Shown: positions 25,132 to 35,272 of the stretch, in pieces | Layout of the letters: each line of letters opens with the position of its first letter | Position numbering within the stretch: the stretch's first letter is position 1 | Source: Lathyrus oleraceus | Taxonomy: Eukaryota; Streptophyta; Magnoliopsida; Fabales; Fabaceae | NCBI RefSeq assembly: GCF_024323335.1 | Contig: NC_066585.1 | Coordinates: forward strand, 342,427,346 to 342,491,345 | Reading direction: 5' to 3' | Length of the DNA: 64,000 nucleotides | Program-made: the position numbers and the translations under genes | The notes under the pieces: generated by a model | What the model was told of the DNA's origin: nothing | What the model saw: the letters and a program-made list of their open reading frames with translations, nothing else | Database searches by the model: none

Positions 25132-28100
25132 TTATTTAAGGAGTTTCAACCCCATTCCTCTCGAGGTTGTTCGTACTAAGTCTCTGGCCAGTGGCTTAGT
25201 AAACGGATCTGCTAAGTTATAGCATGTTCGTATGTAGGTGAGTGAAATGATTCCATCCTTAATCAATTTTCTTACGAACGAATGTCTAAGTCCTATATGT
25301 CTAGACTTTCCATTATACACTTCGCTGAATGCTCTTGCTAATGTGGCTTGGCTATCGCAATGTATCATCACTTTTGAGACATTGTCTTTAGCCAATGGAA
25401 CTTCCAACAGAAGATCCCTCAACCATTCCGCTTCTTGACCGGCGGAAGCGAGAGCCACAAACTTTGATTCCATGGTCGAAAGTGTAATGCATGTTTGTTT
25501 CTTGCTCTTCCAAGAAGTTGCTCCACCAGCAAGTGTAAATATCCATCCAGTTGTAGATTTATGGTCTCCAATATTAGATATCCAACTCGCATCAGTGTAT
25601 CCTTCTAATATGGCAGGGAACCTTCCATAGTGAAGACCAAGGTCCTTGGTTTTCAGTAGATAGCCAAAAATCCTTGTAATTGCCTTCCAATGTTCATTAC
25701 TTGGATTACTAGTAAATCGACTCATTTTACTGACTGCAAATGATATGTCGGGTCTGGTACATTGCATTAGGTACATTAGACACCCTATTGCACTTGCATA
25801 TTCCAATTGAGCCACTGATCTTCCATTATTCTTTTGAAGTTTGTTGGCATGATCAAATGGAGTGGTTACTTCCTTAAAGTTTAGATGTTTAAACTTATCA
25901 AGCATTTTCTCAATATAGTGGGTTTGACTAAGTTCATAACCCCCACTATTTCGCTTAACCTTAATCCCTAAAATTGTGTCAACAAGTCCAAGATCTTTCA
26001 TCTTGAAAGTGGATGTTAGAAACTTCTTTGTTTCTAAGATTCCTTTTAAATCATTACTAATGATCAACATATCGTCGACATAGAGACAAAGGAATATTAC
26101 AGTGGTTTTGCACGTCTTTGTGTATAAACACTTGTCACAAGAATTAGGAATAAATCCATTTGAGAGTATTACAGAGTCAAATTTTTGATGCCACTGTTTT
26201 GGTGCTTGTTTTAGTCCGTATAAGGATTTGACAAGTTTACACACCTTTTGTTCATTTCCAGGAAGCAGGTAGCCTTCCGGTTGTTCCATGTAGATTTCCT
26301 CATCGAGATCTCCATTTAGGAACGCTGTTTTAACATCCATCTGATGGATTATAAGATCATTCAAAGATGCTAAGGCAAACAACAATCTAATAGTAGTTGT
26401 TCTTGCTACTGGTGCGTATGTGTCGAAGTAATCTATGCCTTCTTTCTGTCTAAATCCTTTTGCCACTAATCTGGCTTTATAAGTGTTTAGAGTACCATCG
26501 CTATGGTATTTCTTCTTAAACACCCACTTGCATCCAATGGGCCTTGATCCCTTAGGTAAGTCAACAAGTTCCCAAGTGTGGTTTGATACAATTGAATCCA
26601 TTTCATCTTGGATAGCATCTTTCCAAAAAGTGGAGTCCCTTGAAGTTATTGCTTCCTTATAAGTTTTTGGATCATCTTCCACTTGAAGAATAATCGGAAT
26701 GCGTTGAACAAAGTTCTTACAATTTCCCTCAACAAGATAAAAGGAAATAGATTGAGAATCAATCTCATCTGGTCCTAGATTCTTTGTTTTCCGAATTCTC
26801 TTGCTTATCCTAGGCTCGGGTTGTGGTTCAATGATTATAGGAGTGCCTTCAGTTTGTATTTCTACAGTCCGAGAAGAGTTATCTTCATGAGATTCTTTAT
26901 TAGTGGCCGACTCCGATCCTTTATCCTTTGTGATAAGGTTTTCAAAGAATTCTACATCCCGGGATTCAACAATTACATTAGATTCTAGATTTAAGAGTCT
27001 ATATGCTTTACTGTGTTGTGCATATCCTACAAAAGCACATCTTATTCCTCGAGGACCCAACTTGGTTCTTTTAGGGTCCATGTTTTTGTAGTATGCCACA
27101 CACCCCCACACTTTAAAGTAACCGATATTTGGCGCTCTGCCTTTCCATGACTCATATGGAGATATACCAGTTTTCTTTAACGGAATTCTATTGATTATAT
27201 GACAGGCGGACAATAATGCCTCACCCCACAAGTTAAGGGGTAATTTAGAATGCATCAACATGGCATTCATCATCTCTTGATATGTTCGATTCTTTCTTTC
27301 TGCCATGCCATTTTGTTGCGGTGTTCGTGGTGCCGAACATTCATGTATTATACCGTGCTCTTCACAGAATGCATCAAATTCAATTGAAAAGTATTCGCCG
27401 CCCCTATCACTTCTAAGGACCTTTATACTTTTATTTAATTGATTTTCGACTTCTGCTTTATAAGTCTTAAAGGCATTAAATGCATCATCTTTATGCTTTA
27501 AGAGATATACATGAGTGTATCTAGAGGAATCGTCTATGAATGTAATAAAGTATCTATTCCCTCCACGTGTCAACATGCCATTAAATTCGCACAAATCTGA
27601 GTGCACAAGATCAAGTAATTTCGTTTTCCTTTCAACACTTTTGAAAGGCTTCTTAATCATTTTTGATTCAACACATAATTCACATTTTTTGAAATCCTTT
27701 ATATTACATGAAATTAGTCCAGATTTAATTAGTCTCTTCATAGAACTAATACCACAATGTGCTAATCTATTATGCCATAAAGAAACGGAATCAAGCATGT
27801 AAACGGAATTAGAAATTTCATTAATAATATTATCATTAGTACATAGTTTGATCATTCCCTCTGCGGAATATCCTTTTCCAATGAATACACCATTACGGGT
27901 CAAAATAAGTTTGCCCGATTCATATACAGATTTAATACCCGGTTTTCCCAATAAATCCCCACTAACAAGATTCCTATTCATGTCTGGAACATGAAGCACA
28001 TTTACAAGTGTAACTTTCTTTCCAGAAGTTAAGTTAAGTTCGACCGAACCGGTTCCAACAACTTTAGAGCGGACTTCATTTCCCATTTGTACCTCTTGTC

Positions 28101-29100
28101 CATCAATTGCTTCAGAATAGGTTTTGAATGCAGCCTTGTCATAAGTAACATGCACTGTAGCACAAGTGTCATACCACCAACCTTGAACTTTTCCTTTGAT
28201 TGCCATAATTTCGCTCACTGTAGCAATTATGTCATCATCTGATCGAATTGCATTGATCTCATTTTTTGCTTTATTTTGTCTGCAATCTCGAGCATAGTGT
28301 CCAGGTTTACCGCATACGAAACATCCGTTCTTTGGACCTTTATGACCGCCAAAGTTCTTGAACTTGTTATGTTCTTTCTTTGGTCCAAGATGACTCTTTA
28401 TGCCATCATGTCTCTTCTTTCCCTTGTTGGTCACAGCGTTTGTTTTGAAATGAGTAGGGGGTTCTGATTTCTCCCTCTCCTTCGATTCCTCCTCGATTCG
28501 AAGATGTTTCTGAATTTTCTCCAAGGAGAAGTCCTCGGAACTGTGCAACAATTTCTTTCGGTAGCCTTTCCATGAAGGTGGTAATTTTGCAATAATTGCA
28601 CCGACTTGGAAGGTCTCAGGGATGTCTATTTTTACGGCCTTTATTTTATTGACCAGAACTTGCAATTCATGCACTTGGGGAAGAATGGGCTTAGAATCTA
28701 AGAATTTAAAATCGAAATATTTAGATATTAAGAACTTCTTCGTACCTTCCTCTTCAGCCTTGAACTTGAATTCTAGTGCCTTCCATATTTCTGTTGCCGA
28801 TGGATTGTCTGTGTAGAGGTCGTAGAGACGATCAGATAAAGTATTCAGAATGTGTCCACGGCAAAGCAGTTCGTCCTCCTTGCGTTTCTTGCGCTCCTTC
28901 TTGAGTTCTTCCGAATCATTTTCTGTTGGTTCAGGTATTGGTTGTAGGTCGGGATCAAGAACATAGTGAACCTTCAGGGCAGTCAATAGGAATGTCATCT
29001 TGTCTTGCCATCTTGTGTAATTTGTTCCATCAAATCGATCTAACTTGACAAGATCCTGGTTCATCACTTTGATGCTTGAAACAACAGCGTCTGAAGCCAT
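25132..29100 (-). CDS. Gag-Pol polyprotein of Ty1/copia element (about 1322 aa)
   Basis: Single open frame encoding capsid, protease, integrase, reverse transcriptase and RNase H in copia order. I start it at the ATG at 29098-29100 (MASDAVVSS), the first AUG downstream of the LTR TATA box; the frame is also open upstream but without an ATG. Domains: gag with KLDRFDGTNYTRWQ (about residue 19) and a CX2CX4HX4C zinc knuckle (260-273); protease around D311 (sequence DTC rather than the usual D-S/T-G); integrase zinc motif H443/H448/C473/C476 and catalytic D502, D565, E601 with exactly 35 residues between the last two; RT about 855-1095 with YVDD at 1007-1010; RNase H with D1170, E1211 and D1249. 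Length and motifs are those of a functional element; lineage (perhaps Tork-like) is not certain. Confidence 0.95.
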   Translation of the reverse strand: MASDAVVSSIKVMNQDLVKLDRFDGTNYTRWQDKMTFLLTALKVHYVLDPDLQPIPEPTENDSEELKKERKKRKEDELLCRGHILNTLSDRLYDLYTDNPSATEIWKALEFKFKAEEEGTKKFLISKYFDFKFLDSKPILPQVHELQVLVNKIKAVKIDIPETFQVGAIIAKLPPSWKGYRKKLLHSSEDFSLEKIQKHLRIEEESKEREKSEPPTHFKTNAVTNKGKKRHDGIKSHLGPKKEHNKFKNFGGHKGPKNGCFVCGKPGHYARDCRQNKAKNEINAIRSDDDIIATVSEIMAIKGKVQGWWYDTCATVHVTYDKAAFKTYSEAIDGQEVQMGNEVRSKVVGTGSVELNLTSGKKVTLVNVLHVPDMNRNLVSGDLLGKPGIKSVYESGKLILTRNGVFIGKGYSAEGMIKLCTNDNIINEISNSVYMLDSVSLWHNRLAHCGISSMKRLIKSGLISCNIKDFKKCELCVESKMIKKPFKSVERKTKLLDLVHSDLCEFNGMLTRGGNRYFITFIDDSSRYTHVYLLKHKDDAFNAFKTYKAEVENQLNKSIKVLRSDRGGEYFSIEFDAFCEEHGIIHECSAPRTPQQNGMAERKNRTYQEMMNAMLMHSKLPLNLWGEALLSACHIINRIPLKKTGISPYESWKGRAPNIGYFKVWGCVAYYKNMDPKRTKLGPRGIRCAFVGYAQHSKAYRLLNLESNVIVESRDVEFFENLITKDKGSESATNKESHEDNSSRTVEIQTEGTPIIIEPQPEPRISKRIRKTKNLGPDEIDSQSISFYLVEGNCKNFVQRIPIILQVEDDPKTYKEAITSRDSTFWKDAIQDEMDSIVSNHTWELVDLPKGSRPIGCKWVFKKKYHSDGTLNTYKARLVAKGFRQKEGIDYFDTYAPVARTTTIRLLFALASLNDLIIHQMDVKTAFLNGDLDEEIYMEQPEGYLLPGNEQKVCKLVKSLYGLKQAPKQWHQKFDSVILSNGFIPNSCDKCLYTKTCKTTVIFLCLYVDDMLIISNDLKGILETKKFLTSTFKMKDLGLVDTILGIKVKRNSGGYELSQTHYIEKMLDKFKHLNFKEVTTPFDHANKLQKNNGRSVAQLEYASAIGCLMYLMQCTRPDISFAVSKMSRFTSNPSNEHWKAITRIFGYLLKTKDLGLHYGRFPAILEGYTDASWISNIGDHKSTTGWIFTLAGGATSWKSKKQTCITLSTMESKFVALASAGQEAEWLRDLLLEVPLAKDNVSKVMIHCDSQATLARAFSEVYNGKSRHIGLRHSFVRKLIKDGIISLTYIRTCYNLADPFTKPLARDLVRTTSRGMGLKLLK

Positions 29101-29123
29101 TATGTTACTAATACTTTTAAGAT
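29101..29123 (-). other. Very short leader of the copia element, no canonical PBS
   Basis: Only 23 bases separate the 5' LTR from the gag ATG. They do not contain TGGTATCAGAGC or any close variant expected as a primer site at this position. Confidence 0.6.
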
Positions 29124-29605
29124 TGTTAGAAAATTCGGTAAAATTAAATGGATCCAGGACTGAATCGTGATTGAGAATCACTTTCCTTAAAAGTATTTCA
29201 AGCACTCTTTTATTATGTCTTAGAGTTGGAAAATGCAAGAACACTCAGGATAATGTCAGCCTTATTTCGAGTCTGCACAAGACAAGTGAAGAACCCGAAA
29301 TGCAAGGAAGGTTTTCTGGAATTTGGAAGAGAAATTCGTTTTTAGTTCTTGTGTTATTTTTCTGAATAGAATCATATATTTATAGGAGATATGGATGTTG
29401 TTTCAAAAGTTTGCAACCTTTGATGAAACAACACCATTTCACCATAAAACACAATGTTTCATATATGACACTATTTCATGAAAAGATATGAAAATTGAAT
29501 TCAAAATTCAAACAAAACAATAACTAAAAAATTGAATTCAAATCATTAAATGCTATTTAACTCTTTTGTCATTTTGGAACTAATATTGCAAAACAATTTC
29601 CAACA
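29124..29605 (-). repeat. 5' LTR of the intact copia element
   Basis: 482 bp. A TATA box (TATAAATA, 29377-29384, minus strand) would drive transcription leftward from about 29350. From there to the gag start I find no ATG, so the leader is AUG-free. Confidence 0.95.
29377..29384 (-). promoter_or_regulatory. TATA box of the copia 5' LTR
   Basis: TATAAATA on the minus strand, about 280 bp before the gag ATG, in the U3 part of the LTR. Confidence 0.65.
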
Positions 29606-29730
29606 GAATCCACCCATCTATTATCTTAAAATTTTGGGTGAATATATTGTGCGTCTTTCACAAAAATATTGATATAAAAAGAAGAAGTCTCACAATATTT
29701 AATGTTCCATAATGAAAAAATTCCCTAACA

Positions 29731-29735
29731 ATACA
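29731..29735. other. Right target-site duplication of the TRIM (ataca)
   Basis: Matches 23592-23596 exactly. Confidence 0.85.
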
Positions 29736-30640
29736 TGTGTATATAATAGTAAAACTAAAGTTATATAAATATATATTATAAGAGTATGGGAAAGTAAGTA
29801 TTAAAATATTCGTTTATTTTAATAAAATAATCATTCGTGTTCCCATAGTAGGGATAAGTGCAATTGCTATTATCCCAAAAGAGAAAAAAAAAATCTAGCT
29901 CCACGTATACATGAAACTAACCAAATAAGTAGCCGACTGATCATTATCAATAATAGTGTAGGATAATAATGAATAAATGATATTTACATACCTGGAAAAG
30001 ATTAGAGAAGATATTATGTTTGCAGATATATACGATGTTAAAATCATCTCTTAAATTGTAATTGACGTGGGGTGCATGGGTTTGATACATCCTTTTAAAA
30101 CAAGTTGTGATGGCAACGTGCTAATTATGACACAATATGTGATCATTATTTTGTTCAAATTAGTTAGGTAGGACTTATATTCAACTTTTCCAGTTCTCAT
30201 CATCTATAGCATCTTCAAATTGCAAATTCTTTTTATTTTTTTAATCTATTTTTTCCACGGCAGATATTTTAGAAATACAGGTATAAAGTAAAATTACTTG
30301 TATAAAGTAAAAATGTGTTTCATATGCTTTAAAATATCTTCTATTTTAAACTATGAAATAATCCATTTGGCTAGGTTATGTCTCATCTACAAGCGTCTAG
30401 TAAGAAGCTGGGTTCAACTACTGTCAGTAGCGTCTACCAGGGGAAGATTGTAATGAGTTCAAGTTTATGCTATTTTGAGTCTTGAAAAGAGTATTTTAGT
30501 CCATTTTTTTATTTCGTTTAGAACACCATCAACATTTTGGATTTTTTCATTGCTGATTTTCCTTGTAATTAAGAGATCTCCTTTATTTTTTTTACAAAAA
30601 CAAAAATGTTAGTACGCAAAATTGGGTGGGTTGCATTCAC
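29736..30640. other. AT-rich intergenic DNA, nothing recognised
   Basis: No open frame, repeat pair or terminal structure seen. Confidence 0.5.
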
Positions 30641-30686
30641 ATAGTGCTTTGTTTTTAGTAGTTAGTGTTGATTTTATTAGTTGTGA

Positions 30687-31208
30687 TATTGGAGTTTATT
30701 TGAAGTCCTATATTATTTAGGTTTTCAGACTGTTGACTATATAAATATGTGAGGACAACCTCACCCTTTGAACTTATTTTTGGGGTTGAGATCCAAACAT
30801 ATTTAGCATGATATCAAAGTTGGATTAAGGATTGGAATGTGGATATTTGGTTCAGACTCACGCTAGTTGGTAGTTGTGATGTTGGAGTTTGTTTGAAATC
30901 TCACATTGCTTAGGTTCCCGGACAGTTTGGTGTATATATATGTGAGGGTAACCTCGCCCTTTGAGCTAACTTTTGAGGTTAAGATTCAAGCATATTTAAC
31001 ATGGTATCAAAACTCACCCTCACCCCTAGCATTTGACTCAGGTCCATGCTAGGGGTGAGGGTGAGTTTTGAAGTTGGTAGTTGTGATGTTGGAGTTTGTT
31101 TGAAATCCTACATTGCTTAGGTTCCTAGATTGTTGATTGTGTAAATATGTGAGGGTGACTTCACCCTTTGAGTTAGCTTTTCGGGATGAGATCCAAGCAT
31201 ATTTAACA
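30687..31208 (+). mobile_element. TRIM-like array with three 122 bp LTRs
   Basis: Three direct copies of a 122 bp sequence (30687-30808, 30880-31001, 31087-31208), consensus TGTTGGAGTTTG...CATATTTAACA. The first two are followed by PBS-like TGATATCAAAG (30809) and TGGTATCAAAA (31002). Internal segments are 71 and 85 bp. The layout LTR-internal-LTR-internal-LTR is what unequal recombination between TRIM copies gives. TTAGTTGTGA, the segment preceding LTRs 2 and 3, also precedes LTR 1, so the array was probably longer on the left. No coding capacity. Confidence 0.85.
31011..31067. repeat. Perfect 21 bp inverted repeat, 15 base loop
   Basis: 31011-31031 is the exact reverse complement of 31047-31067 (arms begin AACTCACCCTCACCCC). 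It lies in the second internal segment of the TRIM array, directly after the PBS, and is absent from the first. Confidence 0.9.
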
Positions 31209-31221
31209 ATTAGCTCAATAT

Positions 31222-34075
31222 TCCTTCACTCAAGCGGATTCTTTTAAAGTAAAACTCAACCCCTTCTGAACTTAATTTCCAATGACATAATGCTTTATAT
31301 GTTGTTCGTTCGCATTAAACTGACCGGTGAACTCGCTCCACACCTCAATTGTTCCATACGGTGTTATCCTTATCACCTTAATGGGTCCAAACCACCGTGA
31401 GTGGATTTTTCCTCGAAATAACTTCAATCTTGATTTAATAGTAGGACAATCTCTCATTCTCCTCTTTTCAAAATACGCTTGTCATACCATATCTTTGTTT
31501 TCTCTTTGTATAACTTAGTTTTCTCATATGCATCAAGTCTTAATTCTTCTAGCTCACTCAGTTGTAACCTCCAGGTTTAGCCTACAACCTTGAAATTCAT
31601 CTTAAGGGTTTTGCTATCCCAATAAGCTACGTGTTCTAATTCCATAGGAAAATGGAAAGACTTTCCATAAACAAGCTTAAAAGGAGTGGCTCCTATCGGA
31701 TTTTTATAAGCAGTTTGATATGCCCAGAGCGCATCATCGAACTTTTGGCTTAGTCATTCCTCGAGATGAAGTTTGTCTTCTCCAAGATCGTTTTAATCTC
31801 CTTATTGGAGACTTCCACCTGACCACTTTTCTGTGGGTGATATGACGTCACAACTTTATGTTTCACTCCATACTTTTTAGTAAGTTTTCAAACTGCTTTG
31901 CAATGAAGTAAGATCCTTTATCGCTTATAACTAACTTGGGAAAATAATATTTTTCAACAACTTAATGACCTCTCGTCTGTCATTAGTCGGGGAGGAAATT
32001 GCCTTAATTCATTTTAAAAAATAGTCAACACGAACAAGTTTATAATGTTCTCCCAATGAGTAAGAGAAGGGTCACATGAAGTCAATTCCCCACACATCGA
32101 ATATCTCCACCTCATTACTGTTATCGTAGCAATCGACTCATCCTTATCATTTTTTTACCATATTCATTTCTCTTTTCTTGGGATTATTCCTTTTAGATTG
32201 TCTATGGTATACCCTATCACTACATGGTATCTTTTTAAGACAACTAGCAGTTGTTAAGTCTTGATTTTTCCTAGTTCAACATTCACAATGAATGGATGGT
32301 TCAGCTCCCCGTCTAAAAACTCATATATGAGGGTTTGTGGGTGTGGTTTCAGCTCTAACTATGGCTTTTCCTAGATTTAATTGTGTGTTGTGTGTAACTT
32401 AAAGCATTGGTCATGATCACCCGAAATTTTATCCAACCGACTCTCATATGACTCTGCCTCATCATTTTTATGTATGGCACTTTCGATTAGACAGGCCTCC
32501 AACCCATCGCTGAAAGTGGTTCTGATGAATACTCCTTAACATACATATCTATGATGTCTGTTTGGCAATAGAAATTGCCAATGGACAGATTGTTCATGAG
32601 TTTGGACAGGATAAATTAGATTTTCTCATCTTCTACCTCAAAAGTGAGTTTCCCTTTCTTAACATCAATTATGGCATCAACGTTGGTCAAAAAGTGTTCC
32701 CCAAAGAGGAATGTGATATGATCATCTTCCTCTATGTCCATGACTACAAAGCCGATGGGAATGTATCACTGACCAATCCTAATTGGGATATCATCTGGTA
32801 TTCCTATTGGGTAGTTTATGAACCTATCAGTTAGCTGTAAGTACATTTTTGTAGGTTTGACCTCACCAAGATTGAGTCTTCCATAAATAGAGAGATGCAT
32901 CATATTGACACGAATAACCTAAGCACTTTGTTAGTATGGACATTTTTATTCATGAAATCCTCTCTTTTTTGGATCGTTCCAAAATTCTCCATTAGAATCT
33001 CAAGGTTTGACTTTCAGGGAGCACCAACAACACCCTTCTATCCTTGGAATTCAGGTGGGGTATCAAGGGGTGAAGGGTTGGCTATACACTAAGGGGATTG
33101 TTCTTGTATGAGAACTTGGGATGATTTCTCCAACTGGGTTGTAGGTTTTAGAATAAAGGTTTCCCTATTGGGAATAATTCATCATGCCTAGGATGGGTTC
33201 GGTCACAAACATCATTTGGCATGCAACATAAATGTGTCTAGATACTCAACATATTTTGCAATTTAGAGTTGCAGCTGCTGCAGTAGTAGTAGGTGTGATG
33301 CTCAAATTATCAATCTTTTGGTATAAGGCATCCACATGGAATTCATGTGTTTAAAGGCACTGACTTCGTAAAGTCCACCTTTTGTGGGACGTTTTCAATG
33401 ATTGCACGTCCGCTTCCCTATTGATAGTGTTTTTGCACAATATTCTCTAAAAGGGAATAAACTCACCATAAATCTTATTCATAAAGGCCTTTCGTGCAAC
33501 AACGTCTAGGGTCATTCTCATGGTGTATTTAAAACTATTGTAAAAAGTATGCACTATAAGACACTTATCGAGTCCATGGTGCAAACATTTTATAATCATT
33601 TCCTTGAATCTCTCTCATGCTTCGAAGAACGATTCTCCATGTGCCTAAAGAAGGTAATTTGGTTTCTTAGATGTGTCGTTTTACTTGGGATAAAGAATCT
33701 CGTTGGAATTCCTTTTCGAGATCATTCCATGTCATTACGGAATTGGATGGAAAAGAGTGAAACTATTCCTTTGATATATCCCTAAGAGAAAACGGGGAAA
33801 GTATAAATCTAGTAGCGATTGGGTTTATTCCTTTGCATTTCAGAGTATCACAAAATTTGATAAAGATTAAAAGGTGTAAATTTGGGTCATTCCTTGGTGA
33901 ACCACAAAATTGGTTATACTCTACCATGGACAGTAGTGATGGATTCAACTCAAAGTTTTTATTCACTATGACTGGATTAACAATACTCAAATGTGGCTCT
34001 TCATTCCAGGGTACGTTGTACTCTTTCAGCGGGCGATCATCATTGACTTTGGCCATATCTAATTATTGTTATTAG
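31222..34075 (-). pseudogene. Athila-like Ty3/gypsy relic (gag, protease, integrase)
   Basis: Minus-strand readings show a gag start at 34056 (MAKVNDDRPLKEY, then NPNLHLLIFIKFCDTLKCKG and FILSPFSLRD, the Athila gag pattern), continuing in broken frames to about 33230. A retropepsin end (YPIGIPDDIPIRIG, FVVMDIEEDDHIPL) reads near 32800-32640. Integrase readings (FMGPFSYSLGEHYKL near 32080, IGATPFKLVYG near 31690, and the C-terminal RLKLFRGKIHSRWFGPIKV at 31430-31272) follow. Protease is followed within about 400 bp by integrase, so RT and RNase H are deleted. Many stops and frameshifts; long dead. Confidence 0.78.
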
Positions 34076-34990
34076 CGTATTTCGTGGAAATAACACTTGA
34101 TTTTTCTTATCAATTCAGTGAGGTTTCCTTAACCACGTGCTCTTTGTATACAACTGAGAATGAGAAAAATTCAGAATAAAATAATGGATTCTCTTTATTA
34201 TCGATATTCATAAATCTTGCATGAGGTCTGTCTGTATGACAACCCCCATGTTTCATACCTTAATATTATATACTCAGGCATAGTTAATAGAAAAAAAATG
34301 CAAGCATATAATTGATACACATTCATTATAATGACAATAAGAAGGAACAATAGAACCTGAATAACACATAAAGTAATACTAGAATAAATTGCTCCAAGGA
34401 GTCTTGATAAGACAAAGTAGTGGAATTGAAATGTAAGAAAATAAGAACAAGAAAGTATATTGAATTCTAAGCAAATGGTGTTTACTATATCTCATGTTTC
34501 CTAGCTATTTATAGGCCCCCAATATATGATTACAACACTAAATTTTTATAATTAGCCTTCGTGAAGTTTTTGCAAATGATAAAAACAACTGAAATGTAAG
34601 AAAATCAGAAAAACAGTTGGAGGAAAAAGGAATTTGAGACAATCTGAATGTGTACTACGACCAATATTGGCCATTACAGTTAGACCGTAGTGCCCTCTAA
34701 TATGCTATATTTTATCTGCATAAAGGGGTGGGAAGGGCCCCAATTACGGCCATTATGGCCAGGCTGTAATGGACTCTGATTTTCATACTAGAAACCATTT
34801 TCCTTAGTCTTTTACACGCGTTCTTTCTATCGTTGCTCGCCTTTTTCCTTGGTTGGTCCTTTTTAAATGAAACACAGAGAAAACACACAAACGAGAATAA
34901 AATTGAACAAAAATAAAGATTAAACTACAAATATTTGAACACAAAACATGCATGGAAATGGTCTAAAAGGTCATTGATCAGTGATATCCT
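34076..34990 (-). repeat. Probable leader and 5' LTR of the Athila-like relic
   Basis: Lies upstream of gag in the minus orientation and holds a TATAAATA box (34506-34513). Two related segments with inverted GGCCATTAC/GTAATGGCC-like motifs occur at 34655-34780. LTR limits cannot be set because no partner LTR or PBS is recognisable. Confidence 0.4.
34506..34513 (-). promoter_or_regulatory. TATA-like box in probable Athila LTR
   Basis: TATAAATA on the minus strand, preceded by GGGCC. Position within a presumptive LTR makes it a plausible core promoter. Confidence 0.4.
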
Positions 34991-35272
34991 CATTGGCCAA
35001 CTTCCTAAATTACGTGTCAAAAGAGATTATATTTCCATGACCATACCAATATGTGATTACATATATAGATTTGATACTTTTGAAAATAACTTATATCGTT
35101 AAATGATATGGTTGAAGGGTGTAACACCTTTAAGGTTTAAATGGTTAGCTCAAGTTAGTTGGACACTCGATCCCTAACTCTTACAACTACTTTGAATTAT
35201 TTGGACATTCCATCAATGAGCGTAGAAAAGCTAGATATGCTAGAGAGCAAGACAAAGATGATGATCCATTGG

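Larger units (their letters stand above)
24109..29605 (-). mobile_element. Intact, recently inserted Ty1/copia retrotransposon
   Basis: Total 5497 bp. LTRs of 482 bp at 24109-24590 and 29124-29605 run TGTTAGAAAA...TTTCCAACA on the plus strand and show no difference in my side-by-side reading. Between them lies one uninterrupted minus-strand gag-pol frame with every copia domain. A polypurine tract precedes the 3' LTR. Identical LTRs imply very recent insertion. It sits inside the right LTR of a TRIM, so it postdates it. I see no clean target duplication (left agtaa, right gaatc). Confidence 0.95.
23597..29730 (+). mobile_element. TRIM (miniature LTR retrotransposon) carrying a nested copia element
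   Basis: Left LTR 23597-23804 (208 bp, TGTTGAG...CCAACA); PBS TGGTATCATGAGCC at 23807-23820; internal about 200 bp; polypurine tract TTTAGGGGGAGC at 23981-23992; right LTR starting 24019. The right LTR is split: its first 90 bp are 24019-24108 and the remaining 125 bp are 29606-29730, with a copia element between. The outer flanks carry a perfect 5 bp duplication (ataca). Without the insert the element is about 0.64 kb and has no coding capacity, so it depends on proteins of other LTR elements. Confidence 0.88.

Noticed and set aside
25238..28816. Several plus-strand open frames of 62-95 codons
   Set aside because: They are antisense shadows of the long copia gag-pol frame.
29101..29244. N-terminal extension of the copia polyprotein into the LTR
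   Set aside because: The extension begins with GTG, crosses the LTR boundary and lacks any ATG; the first AUG is at 29100.
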